A DNA stretch of 64,000 nucleotides from Lachnospiraceae bacterium (GTDB lineage: Bacteria; Bacillota; Clostridia; Lachnospirales; Lachnospiraceae), in NCBI GenBank assembly GCA_910575035.1, contig CAJTDL010000008.1, positions 62,001 through 126,000 on the forward strand. The letters run 5' to 3'. Each line of letters starts with the position of its first letter. The first letter of the stretch is position 1. A program made the position numbers and the translations under genes. Below are positions 33,376 to 42,380 of the stretch, piece after piece. The notes beneath the pieces are model-generated. The model was not told where the DNA came from, made no database searches, and saw nothing but the letters and a program-made list of their open reading frames with translations.

Positions 33376-33410
33376 AAAGGGCATTCCCCAACAATCAGGG
33401 AATGCCCTTT
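33376..33410 (-). terminator. terminator of htrA
   Basis: AAAGGGCATTCCC and GGGAATGCCCTTT form a 13-bp perfect stem. The gene-strand sequence after it is T-rich (TTTGTTTTT). It lies about 40 bases after the htrA stop. Confidence 0.85.
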
Positions 33411-33447
33411 CCGCCGCTACAAATCCTCTGCCTTCCTGTCTCTGCCC

Positions 33448-35298
33448 TTACTCGTTCTTTTTCCCGAGGATGGCTGTTACCTTCCGTTCCTGCCATTCCC
33501 CGTCCACATTGGACTGAAGGGTGATCTCTACCTCTGTGCCTGCTTCATAATACTGCATCAGATCCTGGAGCTCATTCTGGGAACGTATCTTCCTGCCGTC
33601 AAATTCTGTCATAACGTCGCCCTTGTTAATGCCTGCCTGGGCGGCTGCGCTGTTTTCCTGGACTAAGGTAATATAAAGCCCTTCCGGCATCCCGAAGCTG
33701 ACTGCCAGCTCCTCTGTTACCTTTTGGCCGGAAATGCCTAAATAGGCAGATTTTGACTCATCCACTAATTCTCTGGTAATCAGGGAATTGATGATTGGCT
33801 CCGCTGCGGAAATCGGGATAGAGAATCCCATGCCTTCCACCTGGGTATCGGAATATTTTACAGAATTAATGCCAATCACTTCGCCGTTCATATTCAGCAA
33901 TGCGCCGCCGCTGTTGCCCGGGTTGATGGCTGCACTGGTCTGGATCAGGTCATTGGTGATAGATGCGCCTGTCTGCTCATCCTGCACAGTAACCTCCCGA
34001 TCCATGGCGCTGATCACGCCTGTGGTCACAGATTGCCCATAGCCCAATGCATTTCCAATGGCTACAGCCCCTTCCCCTACCTTCAGGCTGTCAGAGCTTC
34101 CCAGGGTAGCTACTTTAATCTTTTCCATGGTCTCGCTTGGAATATCATTGGACTTAACAGAAATCACTGCCAAATCCGTACTGGGATCCGTGCCTTTCAC
34201 CTCTGCCGACACGGTCTGGTCATCAATAAAATTCACGGTAAGCTGGGTAGCATTAGCAACAACATGGTTATTTGTGGCAATATAAATCTCATCATCCGTT
34301 TCCCCAATGATAATGCCGCTGCCCGCGCTCTCCGTATCCTGCACGTAGGAACGGCCAAAGAAGTCATATCCCAATTCTTCCTGCCCCATATTCGTAATGG
34401 ATACGATGGAAGGCATTACGTTTTCTACAATATCGGATACATCAGTCACAGTAGTTGCGGTGCTGACATTGGTAGCAGACAGCCCATTGGAGTTAGTGGT
34501 AACGCCGTCTTTGATGCTGTCAGAAACGCTGACGCTTGCGCCTGGCTTCCCAATTGTATGTTCAAAAGCTATCCCTGTGCCATAAAATACTGTTGAGGAT
34601 ACAAGGCCAAATACCAAGGCAGCGGCTGCGCATTTTGCCATTGTCATGCCAAAGCCATGGGGCTTTTTCACCTTATTGGCCTTCTGGCGTTTCTGCCGTT
34701 TGGAATCTTTCTTATTATCCTGGCCCTCTGCGGAATTCCACTGGGTGCTGGTATAGAACTGCTCCCTGCCAAATGGGGTATTTTCATTCTGGCTGCCTCC
34801 GTAAGCTGGGCTCTCTGTCTGGCTATTGCTGTATACAGGACTTTCATTCGGACTGCCGTTGTATGCAGGGCTTTCATCCTGGCTGCTTTTATATACAGGG
34901 CTTTCGGTATTGTTATAAGAGGAGCTTTCGCTTTGGCTGCTTCCATAGGATTGGCCTTGCTGGCTATACCCATGTTCCTGCCCATAAGGGGAATGGCCCA
35001 CCGTGCCATTTGCATAAGACTGGCTATCTGCCTGCCTGCTTCCATAGAACTGGGAAGCGCCTGAGCCTGCTGTATAGGTTCCCGCTGCCTCGTCCTCCTG
35101 GGATACCAGCACTCCTGCTGTATATGTCCTCTCTGTTCCATCTGTCCTGGAAGATGCATAAGCCTCTTCTTCTTTCCTCTCATAGTAATTCGGGTTGCGT
35201 TCCTGGTTTTCCTGGCCGCGGTAGCTGTATGAATAGAAAGAATCAGAATTGGTATTATTTTCATTTTGGCTATTGATATTTGTATTGTTGTTTTCCAT
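33448..35298 (-). CDS. htrA: HtrA/DegP-like serine protease with PDZ domain
   Basis: 616 residues: a cytoplasmic polar N-terminus of about 215 residues, one transmembrane helix (about 218-245), a trypsin-like domain with triad His345 (ATNNHVVAN), Asp375 (STDLAVIS) and Ser463 (GNSGGALLN), and a C-terminal PDZ domain (about 515-600). It degrades misfolded proteins outside the membrane. The N-terminus is longer than in most family members and carries four 10-residue repeats (ESP-V/A-Y). The upstream region has 11-bp repeats (35392-35413) and a -10-like TAAACT, pointing to stress control. Confidence 0.95.
   Translation of the reverse strand: MENNNTNINSQNENNTNSDSFYSYSYRGQENQERNPNYYERKEEEAYASSRTDGTERTYTAGVLVSQEDEAAGTYTAGSGASQFYGSRQADSQSYANGTVGHSPYGQEHGYSQQGQSYGSSQSESSSYNNTESPVYKSSQDESPAYNGSPNESPVYSNSQTESPAYGGSQNENTPFGREQFYTSTQWNSAEGQDNKKDSKRQKRQKANKVKKPHGFGMTMAKCAAAALVFGLVSSTVFYGTGIAFEHTIGKPGASVSVSDSIKDGVTTNSNGLSATNVSTATTVTDVSDIVENVMPSIVSITNMGQEELGYDFFGRSYVQDTESAGSGIIIGETDDEIYIATNNHVVANATQLTVNFIDDQTVSAEVKGTDPSTDLAVISVKSNDIPSETMEKIKVATLGSSDSLKVGEGAVAIGNALGYGQSVTTGVISAMDREVTVQDEQTGASITNDLIQTSAAINPGNSGGALLNMNGEVIGINSVKYSDTQVEGMGFSIPISAAEPIINSLITRELVDESKSAYLGISGQKVTEELAVSFGMPEGLYITLVQENSAAAQAGINKGDVMTEFDGRKIRSQNELQDLMQYYEAGTEVEITLQSNVDGEWQERKVTAILGKKNE
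34786..34905. repeat. 30-bp tandem repeat in htrA (four 10-residue units)
   Basis: Codons 132-171 encode four units of the form ESPVYKSSQD, with variation at several positions. The reading frame is preserved across the units. Confidence 0.75.
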
Positions 35299-35377
35299 AA
35301 CAAATTCTCCTTTCTTCTGCTCTTTTTGTTTTCTTTGTTTTTTATTTATGTTTTGGTTTTTCTTTGTTTCTGTAAGC

Positions 35378-35413
35378 AGTTTACGGAAAATTTGTGTCAG
35401 AATTGTGACAACA
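35378..35413 (-). promoter_or_regulatory. 11-bp direct repeats and -10 of htrA
   Basis: Plus-strand TTGTGTCAGAA (35392-35402) and TTGTGACAACA (35403-35413), then eight bases to AGTTTA (35378-35383, TAAACT on the gene strand). No good -35 is visible, which fits activator-dependent transcription. Confidence 0.55.
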
Positions 35414-35435
35414 ATTTTAAAAAAACGTGTTTTTT

Positions 35436-37262
35436 CTATTCTACCGTCACAGACTTTGCCAGATTCCTGGGCTTATCCACGTCGCATCCCTTTCCCACAG
35501 ACACATAATAGCTAAACAGCTGCAGTGGGATAATGGCCAGTGAATTGGTAAAATACCGATTGGTCTGGGGGATATAGATCACATAATCCGCCGCCTTCTC
35601 AATTTCGCGGTTCCCAGTATTGGTTACTGCCAGCACAAAGGCCCCCCGGCTGCCCAGCTCCACAATATTGCTGATCGTCTTCTTGTACAGTTCTTCCTGG
35701 GTCACTACTGCCGCCACCAAAGTGCCCTCTTCAATCAGGGATATTGTGCCATGCTTCAATTCCCCTGCGGCGTAAGCTTCCGAATGGATATAAGAAATCT
35801 CCTTTAATTTCAAAGAGCCTTCCATAGAGATTGCATAGTCAATCCCCCTGCCCACAAAGAAAACATCCTTTGCCGCAATATACCGATTGGCGAAATGCTG
35901 GATCCGCTCTTTGTTGCCTAACAGCATCTCAATCTGCTCCGGCAGCTTCTGCAGATCCCTTAACAGGCTTGCCGCTTCCTGATCTGACACGGTATGCTTT
36001 GCCTGGGCAAACTTAATAGCCAGCAAGTACTCTGCGATTAATTGGGCGCTGTAGGCCTTGGTGGTAGCCACTGCAATCTCCGGCCCTGCCCAGGTATACA
36101 TCACCTGGTCAGCCTCTCTGGCAATGGAACTCCCCACCACATTGACAATCCCAAGGGTCTTTACCCCCCGCATTTTCGCTTCCCGCAAAGCCGCCAGGGA
36201 ATCTGCCGTCTCTCCTGACTGGCTGATAATAATCACAAGGTCATCTGGCTGCAGGATTGGGTTCCGATAGCGGAATTCAGAAGCCAGGTCTACCTCCACA
36301 GGCACCCTTGCCAGCCCCTCAAACACATATTTTGCCGTCACCCCTGCATGGTAGGCCGAGCCGCAGGCCACAATGTGGATCCGATTGACGGCGCGTATCT
36401 CCTCGTCTTCCATGCCAAGCTCCTCGATTACCACTTCTCCATCCCGGATACGGGGATTCAGCGTATCCTTCACCGTCTGGGGCTGCTCATACATCTCCTT
36501 TAGCATAAAATGCTCATACCCTCCTTTTTCCGCTGCATTCACATCCCAGTCTATGGTGGTGGGCTCTTTCGAAATCTCATCCCCATCCACATTGTAAAAC
36601 GTAATATTTTCTTTTGTTAAAACCGCAATCTCTTCATTTTGTATAAAATACACCTTCCGGGTATATTTCAAAACGGCTGGCACATCTGACGCAATCAAAT
36701 TTCCATCCCTGCCATTCCCCACGATCATGGGACTGTCCTTGCGCACGGCATACACCTGCTCTGGATGCTCCTTAAAAATAATCCCCAGCGCATAAGACCC
36801 TTCCATCCGGTGCATTGCCTTCGTAATGGCCTCCAAGGGATCCCCTTTATAATAACGGTCCAAAAGATGCGCCACCACTTCCGTATCCGTCTCAGAAATA
36901 AACTGATACCCCTTTTCCTCCAGATACTTCCGCAGCTTCAAATAATTCTCAATAATCCCATTATGCACCACTGCAATGGTTTCCGCCTGATTATAATGGG
37001 GATGCGCATTCACATTGGAAGGCGCCCCATGGGTCGCCCAGCGCGTGTGCCCAATCCCAACCACCCCCGGCATAGTGGCTCCATCATGGGTCAGCTCACT
37101 CAAAACCTTCAACCGTCCCGTGGCTTTCTGCACATGGATGCTCTCCCCATCATACACTGCAATCCCTGCCGAATCATAGCCCCTATACTCCAACTTAGAC
37201 AGGCCGTCCAGCAAAACCGGGGCTGCCTGCGCCTCTCCAATATATCCCACTATTCCACACAT
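35436..37262 (-). CDS. glmS: glutamine-fructose-6-phosphate aminotransferase
   Basis: 608 residues. The start MCGIVGYIG exposes the N-terminal Cys nucleophile of the glutaminase after Met removal; two SIS domains follow, with SQSGETADS and the C-terminal LAKSVTVE. It makes glucosamine-6-phosphate, the entry to UDP-GlcNAc for peptidoglycan and the glycans coded around it. The start at 37262 rather than 37277 is fixed by the Cys. No glmS ribozyme is recognisable in the 170-base leader. Confidence 0.97.
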   Translation of the reverse strand: MCGIVGYIGEAQAAPVLLDGLSKLEYRGYDSAGIAVYDGESIHVQKATGRLKVLSELTHDGATMPGVVGIGHTRWATHGAPSNVNAHPHYNQAETIAVVHNGIIENYLKLRKYLEEKGYQFISETDTEVVAHLLDRYYKGDPLEAITKAMHRMEGSYALGIIFKEHPEQVYAVRKDSPMIVGNGRDGNLIASDVPAVLKYTRKVYFIQNEEIAVLTKENITFYNVDGDEISKEPTTIDWDVNAAEKGGYEHFMLKEMYEQPQTVKDTLNPRIRDGEVVIEELGMEDEEIRAVNRIHIVACGSAYHAGVTAKYVFEGLARVPVEVDLASEFRYRNPILQPDDLVIIISQSGETADSLAALREAKMRGVKTLGIVNVVGSSIAREADQVMYTWAGPEIAVATTKAYSAQLIAEYLLAIKFAQAKHTVSDQEAASLLRDLQKLPEQIEMLLGNKERIQHFANRYIAAKDVFFVGRGIDYAISMEGSLKLKEISYIHSEAYAAGELKHGTISLIEEGTLVAAVVTQEELYKKTISNIVELGSRGAFVLAVTNTGNREIEKAADYVIYIPQTNRYFTNSLAIIPLQLFSYYVSVGKGCDVDKPRNLAKSVTVE

Positions 37263-37380
37263 ACTACGCACCTCCATCTTTTAACCGCTTTTTCCGGGCT
37301 GTAAAAAACTTCCTGCAAAATCCCACCAACCATAAATGTGCCGGAACACTAGAATGATTATTTCCAGGGATAACAGCACC

Positions 37381-37409
37381 TATGGGTGTGCGAAAACCAC
37401 ACACCCATA
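37381..37409 (-). terminator. hairpin between LCP gene and glmS
   Basis: TATGGGTGTG and CACACCCATA form a 10-bp stem with a GAAAA-containing loop. No T tract follows on either strand, so it may be a processing or pause structure rather than a strict terminator. Confidence 0.45.
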
Positions 37410-37433
37410 CCATCTCACAAATATAACCTTCCT

Positions 37434-38654
37434 TTACTCAGCAGAATACTGGTCATCTGCCTCGTTGCTCCATTGATCATCCTCTGTTTCACTATATTCC
37501 CCTTCTCCCTCTGTGTTTCCTCCTTCTGCACTGCCTTCCTCTCCAGTGCTGTCCCCTTCTTCTTTCTTAGCTTCCACTCCTGACCGATATACGATCTCAT
37601 CGCTAATACTCTGCACACTCTCCGTCACCTGATAATCCAGGCTTCCATAAAGAAAATCATGGAGCTTTTTCACATTGGAAGCCAGATCCCGCGGGATCAC
37701 ACAGTCCTGGTCCAGCTTCTGGTAAGCCACATCCACCACTGCGCTCCCTACATCAAAAGGAAATCCGGACGTCTCCCCCATGCGGTAACTGAATGCGTCC
37801 GCCGCAAGGGAAAGTATCTGCGACTTAGTCAGGCTGGTCTTAATCTTGGGAAATACAGCATCAATCAGGCTGTTGATAGTCCCTATATCAGAAGACAGCG
37901 CCTTCTCTATCATTTTATTCAGCACCAAACGCTGGCGTTCCGTCCTCTTAAAATCATCCCCTGCCGTATAGCGGATCCTGCCATAGGAAACAGCCTGTAC
38001 GCCATTCAGATTATAAGTGCCGGCTCCCGGCAATGGCTCATAGTCCTTCCCCACTACCTCAGACGTCTCAACACAATAATTGTTCAAATGCACCGCTTCT
38101 TCATCTGTAACCTCGATTTCCACGCCGCCTAAAATATCCACTGCCTCAGCCACTGCGCTAAAGTCAAAAGATACATATTCTTTGATATCCAGATCCAGGT
38201 TCGTATTCAGCATACGGACAGCCTGTGTCGGCCCCCCGATCGCATAGGCGGCATTGGCCTTGCTGTATGCATTCGGATCATCCAAATCCGCCATCTTTAA
38301 GAATGTATCACGGTATACGGATACCAGCCTTACCTCTTTGGTATCCTTATCAATCCTGGCCACCATGATCACATCTGAATTTCCGCTGTTATAAGATTCA
38401 TTCTCACGGTTGTCCAGCCCAAACAAAGCCAGCATCACATACCCCTGCAAAACCTTCTTCGTCTTCTTGGGAAGCTCCACATTCACAACCTTTTCCTCTT
38501 CAAAGCTCTGGTCCGTTTCCACCATGTCCATTTTCTGGTTCACCCAAACCCATGCCGCTACCCCCACCAAAAGCACCAGCTCCAGCAGCACAATCACAAT
38601 CCTTCGTATAATCCTTTTCCCTCTCCCCGTCTTTTTCCCTTTTTCCTTTGCCAT
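37434..38654 (-). CDS. LytR-CpsA-Psr (LCP) family protein 1
   Basis: 406 residues: basic N-terminus, one transmembrane helix (about 17-38), then the extracellular LCP domain with LFGLDNRE, VSVYRDTF and YSKANAAYAIGGP, ending in an acidic Glu/Gly tail. LCP enzymes attach glycopolymers from polyprenyl carriers to peptidoglycan. It is a paralogue of the protein encoded at 50674-51765. Two upstream control regions are visible: 11-bp repeats at 38817-38849 and a vegetative-type promoter at 38871-38899. Confidence 0.92.
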   Translation of the reverse strand: MAKEKGKKTGRGKRIIRRIVIVLLELVLLVGVAAWVWVNQKMDMVETDQSFEEEKVVNVELPKKTKKVLQGYVMLALFGLDNRENESYNSGNSDVIMVARIDKDTKEVRLVSVYRDTFLKMADLDDPNAYSKANAAYAIGGPTQAVRMLNTNLDLDIKEYVSFDFSAVAEAVDILGGVEIEVTDEEAVHLNNYCVETSEVVGKDYEPLPGAGTYNLNGVQAVSYGRIRYTAGDDFKRTERQRLVLNKMIEKALSSDIGTINSLIDAVFPKIKTSLTKSQILSLAADAFSYRMGETSGFPFDVGSAVVDVAYQKLDQDCVIPRDLASNVKKLHDFLYGSLDYQVTESVQSISDEIVYRSGVEAKKEEGDSTGEEGSAEGGNTEGEGEYSETEDDQWSNEADDQYSAE

Positions 38655-38791
38655 AATCTCACCCTACCCGCTCCTGATCATTTTAAAATTTTGGTATCTG
38701 CGCTATCAATACACAGCCCTGCTGAACAATGTTACGATTCACTGCCCATTATCCGCTTATACACAATTTTGGGCTATGGACAGCAACTAAG

Positions 38792-38849
38792 TAATTACAA
38801 AATTTGCTGCATTTCCTTGTGTCATATTTTTGTCATATTTCTGTTATAT
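38792..38849 (-). promoter_or_regulatory. 11-bp direct repeats and possible -10 of LCP gene 1
   Basis: Plus-strand units TTGTGTCATAT (38817-38827), TTTTGTCATAT (38828-38838) and TTCTGTTATAT (38839-38849). The array is 19 bases, that is one degenerate unit plus eight, from TAATTA (38792-38797). Confidence 0.55.
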
Positions 38850-38870
38850 TTTAACACACATTTAATAATA

Positions 38871-38899
38871 ATTTTATAATATTTTTCAGCATTTATCAA
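38871..38899 (-). promoter_or_regulatory. second promoter of LCP gene 1
   Basis: On the minus strand TTGATA (38899-38894), a 17-base spacer and TAAAAT (38876-38871). Its start site would lie upstream of the 11-bp repeat array, so a bound regulator could also block it. Confidence 0.5.
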
Positions 38900-38928
38900 T
38901 CGTCATTTTTCTAAAATTTTCTACTTTT

Positions 38929-39711
38929 TCAGGTTTTTTTTATAGCAAAATGTAACATTCTCACAAAAAAACAACCGAAAAACACCAATCTATTTCGTAA
39001 CATTTTACCAATTCTATAATGTTCCATTTTGGAATTATTGGCATCATGCCTCCGATACAGCAGCAGAGGTTCCCATAAAAAACAGGATTTCCCAAATTTA
39101 GAATCCCCCAAAATACCAATCCATTGGTCATGCATCTCAATTCTTGATGGGATTGGCAGTATAACCTCCTTCAATTCCCGGCGAAAGGCCATACAGCACC
39201 CAATATAGCTATTCTTTACCATATTTTTCACAACGCCGGCTCCCCCATTGCGAAATTGCAGAAAGGACTCCATCAGAATATCTTTTGCATCATCCCCCGC
39301 AAATACCTGGGCGTCATGGACTACGACATATGGCTTTCCTTCCATATGGCGGTTATGCCCCTTCCCCTGAAAAGCTTCCATCACCCGCTTCACCTTATGG
39401 GGCATCCAAATATCATCCTGGTCTGCCAAAAAGATATATGCCCCTCTTGTATGGGCTATGGCATGCTCCATATTTTTCTTCAGCCCCTGCCTCGGCCCCT
39501 CCAGCAAACGGACCCGCTGGTCGTCCTGCTGGTATTTTTGTATAATGGAAGCCGTACCATCCGTGGATCCATCATCTGAAACCACCAGCTCGTCACTCTC
39601 CCCTAACTGGCATAAAATGGAATCTACCTGCTCCCGGATATACCCAGCGCCGTTATAAGTAATCATCGCCACTGAAATACGGATATCCCCTACCACAGCT
39701 TCCACCCCCAC
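38929..39711 (-). CDS. family 2 glycosyltransferase (rhamnosyltransferase-like)
   Basis: 260 residues. RISVAMITYNGAGYIREQVD, VSDDGSTDGT and the LADQDDIW signature, common in GT2 enzymes of O-antigen and capsule pathways. The open frame begins with GTG inside the 3' end of the next gene; the exact initiator is uncertain because several in-frame GTG codons occur. The last third is rich in aromatic and basic residues, which suggests peripheral membrane attachment. Confidence 0.85.
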   Translation of the reverse strand: MGVEAVVGDIRISVAMITYNGAGYIREQVDSILCQLGESDELVVSDDGSTDGTASIIQKYQQDDQRVRLLEGPRQGLKKNMEHAIAHTRGAYIFLADQDDIWMPHKVKRVMEAFQGKGHNRHMEGKPYVVVHDAQVFAGDDAKDILMESFLQFRNGGAGVVKNMVKNSYIGCCMAFRRELKEVILPIPSRIEMHDQWIGILGDSKFGKSCFLWEPLLLYRRHDANNSKMEHYRIGKMLRNRLVFFGCFFVRMLHFAIKKT

Positions 39712-40454
39712 TTTCTAAAATACTTCACCATAGAGGCCACATGCGCCTTCCACAGTTTCCAATCCTTATGGGAGCCCCTCTCCCATTTATGGACCACCCC
39801 TGTATCCGGGCAGTACCACAGGCTGCTAGCCTCATTCACCCGCCTGCACAGATCCGCATCCTCCATATACATAAAATACCGCTGGTCAAATCCCCCCAGC
39901 TCCCGAAACAGCTCTGTCCTCACCACGAAAAAGCTCCCCTGGGCAAAGGGCACCTGAAACGGCTTCCCATAATCCATATCCTGCATGGTATGGTATGCCT
40001 GCCGCTCCTTAAAATGCGAAGGCAAAAACATCCGAATGCCCATATCCGCCACCGTAAGCTCCCGCCGATACACCGCCTGCAGTTCCATTTCCTGATCCAG
40101 CAGCCTTGGCACCGCCATCCCAGCCCCTTTTTCTTCTATAAATGCCATCAAAATGGAAAGGCTGTCCTCCACCAGCAAAATATCTGGGTTAACAACCGCA
40201 TGAAACCTGGAATCCAGCCGATCCAGGACATAATTATGCCCCCTGCCAAACCCCAGGTTCTCTCCAGTTGCCAGGTACTCCAGCTGCTGGTACTTTTTTT
40301 CAAGATCCTGCAGGCTATTTTCCCTAGTACTGTTGTCTATAATATAAATTTTCTTGGAAACGAGGGCAGCGGTATGCTCCATAATAGAACATACCGCATT
40401 CCTTACATTTGCTTCGTCATTATATGACACAATGGCAATTGAAATATCTGTCAT
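39690..40454 (-). CDS. family 2 glycosyltransferase (rhamnosyltransferase-like)
   Basis: 254 residues. ISIAIVSYNDEANVRNAV, IIDNSTRENSL, GENLGFGRGHN and VNPDIL follow the WbbL-type rhamnosyltransferase pattern, and EDADLCRRVNE is the acceptor-side motif. Its ATG overlaps the stop of the glycosylphosphotransferase (ATGA). It likely adds an early sugar to the lipid-linked primer made by that enzyme (inference). Confidence 0.87.
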   Translation of the reverse strand: MTDISIAIVSYNDEANVRNAVCSIMEHTAALVSKKIYIIDNSTRENSLQDLEKKYQQLEYLATGENLGFGRGHNYVLDRLDSRFHAVVNPDILLVEDSLSILMAFIEEKGAGMAVPRLLDQEMELQAVYRRELTVADMGIRMFLPSHFKERQAYHTMQDMDYGKPFQVPFAQGSFFVVRTELFRELGGFDQRYFMYMEDADLCRRVNEASSLWYCPDTGVVHKWERGSHKDWKLWKAHVASMVKYFRKWGWKLW

Positions 40455-41863
40455 GATGATCCTTTTCCCCGCAGCACTACCCCCACAGTCCGAACCAGGA
40501 TCCGGATATCCATCCCCAATGACCAGTTGGAAATATATTGGGTATCCAGTGCCACAATCTCCTCAAAATCTTTAATATCGCTTCTTCCGCTGACCTGCCA
40601 CATACCTGTCAGGCCTGGACGGATGCCCAGCCTGGCCTTGTGATGGAGCTCATACTGCTCAAACTCGTCTTCCGTGGGGGGCCTTGTCCCAACCAGGCTC
40701 ATATCCCCCTTCAGCACATTCCAAAACTGAGGCAGCTCGTCAATAGAGAACTTCCGCATAAACTTCCCAATCCCGAAGATCCTGGGATCGTCCTCCATTT
40801 TGAACATCAGCCCCTCCATTTCATTTTGCCCCATCAGTTCCTGCTTCATAGCGTCCGCCCCCACCACCATCGTGCGGAATTTGTAAAATTTAAAACGCCT
40901 GCCGCCCTTCCCAATCCTGGTCTGGGAATAAAAGATGGGGCCAGGCGACTGCAGCTTAATCACAGGCCCAAAGATAATAAGCGCAATCCCTGTTAACAGC
41001 AAGCCCACCAGGCTGCCTGCAATATCCATGATCCGTTTCAGCAACAGCTGCCTGGGCGTAGCAATCTTCATGCTGGTGGTCAGCACCAAGTACTTCCCGC
41101 AGTGCTCCACCAGCTTATTGGGCATCAGGCGGGATTCCCGCACCAAGTTAAAATGCACCGTCAGCCCCAATTCCAGCAGCTCATTGGCCAAGGCTTCGCT
41201 GCTCTCCCTGGTATTCCCATTGATAAATACCTCATCCACCACATTGATACGCACATATTCCAGAAAACTGTCCGCACTGGCCACTACAGGCACACCGCAG
41301 ATTTCCTCCCCTATCCGGTTCACATCCACAATCACCACTCCGGTAACATCAAATTCCTTATAGCGGTTATTGATAAAGTCAGAAACGCACTCCTTCGCAT
41401 AACGGTCTTCTGTTACCACAATCAATTGTGAAAAATTTCTCCGGCGTATCATACGCTGGCGAATATATATTTTCCATATACATCTGGAAAAATATTCAAT
41501 TCCAATAGCAATCCACCAAAATACCAGGATAACCTGCCTGGAATAAATCTCGGATTGCTTGTTACCCCAAATATAAACTGTAACTGCAGCAAAAATAATG
41601 CTGCAATGGATAATGACAGCCCTGAGCTCCTGTACCTTATTCCTCCGCAGAATGCCTGTGTAGGCTTCAAAGAAAAACACAATACAGATATCCAACAAGA
41701 GCACTACGATCGCCAGACGGTTATATTCCCGTAAAATTGGCATCTTTCTGATATCCCCCAAGCGAATCAGGCAGGATAAATAGAAAGAAATGCCTACGCA
41801 GATCAAATCCAGGATTAAAAAATCCAAATGCTTAACCCAGCTTTTTTTTTGTTCTTTGTACAT
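40451..41863 (-). CDS. polyprenyl glycosylphosphotransferase 1
   Basis: 470 residues. Four or five N-terminal transmembrane helices, a central Rossmann-like domain, and a C-terminal bacterial sugar transferase domain: KRIMDIAGSLVGLLL, PGPIFYSQTRIGKGG, KFRTMVVGADAM, DELPQFWNVLKGDMSLVG, and LGIRPGLTGMWQVSGRS. It transfers a sugar-1-phosphate to undecaprenyl phosphate, the first step of glycan assembly. Tightly coupled to the following glycosyltransferase. A second enzyme of this type is at 60363-61724. Confidence 0.93.
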   Translation of the reverse strand: MYKEQKKSWVKHLDFLILDLICVGISFYLSCLIRLGDIRKMPILREYNRLAIVVLLLDICIVFFFEAYTGILRRNKVQELRAVIIHCSIIFAAVTVYIWGNKQSEIYSRQVILVFWWIAIGIEYFSRCIWKIYIRQRMIRRRNFSQLIVVTEDRYAKECVSDFINNRYKEFDVTGVVIVDVNRIGEEICGVPVVASADSFLEYVRINVVDEVFINGNTRESSEALANELLELGLTVHFNLVRESRLMPNKLVEHCGKYLVLTTSMKIATPRQLLLKRIMDIAGSLVGLLLTGIALIIFGPVIKLQSPGPIFYSQTRIGKGGRRFKFYKFRTMVVGADAMKQELMGQNEMEGLMFKMEDDPRIFGIGKFMRKFSIDELPQFWNVLKGDMSLVGTRPPTEDEFEQYELHHKARLGIRPGLTGMWQVSGRSDIKDFEEIVALDTQYISNWSLGMDIRILVRTVGVVLRGKGSS

Positions 41864-42047
41864 AGTTCCCAGCCCTTAATGCTAAAATTTTGCAGCAGCA
41901 CAGCGTGCCTTACCGCAAACTACGGTTTTATCGTACCGTATAAACGAAAGGAAAACCCATTCATTTTTATTAATATTTCCTTAATTTTGCTGCATATCCC
42001 CGCTTTGCTGGATTGCACCCCTGGCATAACGATATCTTTTTGCGATC

Positions 42048-42251
42048 TTAGTGTTCGCCATTCGTACGATTCCGTATGTATAGCCAGCTGACAGAATAGT
42101 CCTTCCGCTGCTGTTCATCCATCTCGCTATATTGCGTAAAGCTTAGCTTGCATGGAACCATTTTTATGCCGCCGCATTTATGGCAGAATATCTCTTTTCT
42201 TCTGGATACTGTTGTAATGCTGCCGCATCCTGGGCAGATAAATACTTTCAT
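42048..42251 (-). CDS. small zinc-ribbon protein
   Basis: 67 residues from ATG 42251 (AAAAGG six bases upstream). CPGCG and, about 15 residues later, CHKCGG form a four-Cys zinc ribbon, and the C-terminus is charged and helical. Unrecognised. The frame extends upstream to 42302 but without a better start. Confidence 0.6.
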   Translation of the reverse strand: MKVFICPGCGSITTVSRRKEIFCHKCGGIKMVPCKLSFTQYSEMDEQQRKDYSVSWLYIRNRTNGEH

Positions 42252-42380
42252 CATATGCCTTTTCCCACTCCAAATCTGACGGTAACTGCCCACTTTCTTC
42301 ACAGTTCATTGAAATTTGCATTTATCTTCTTTAGTCCTCTTATTGTAGCATTGAATCCCCAAAAGGGCAAGCCTTGATTG

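Noticed and set aside
41900-41960. Possible c-di-GMP riboswitch (ACCGCAAACTACGGT hairpin before the glycosylphosphotransferase)
   Set aside because: Only one short stem matches; the other conserved GEMM elements are missing.
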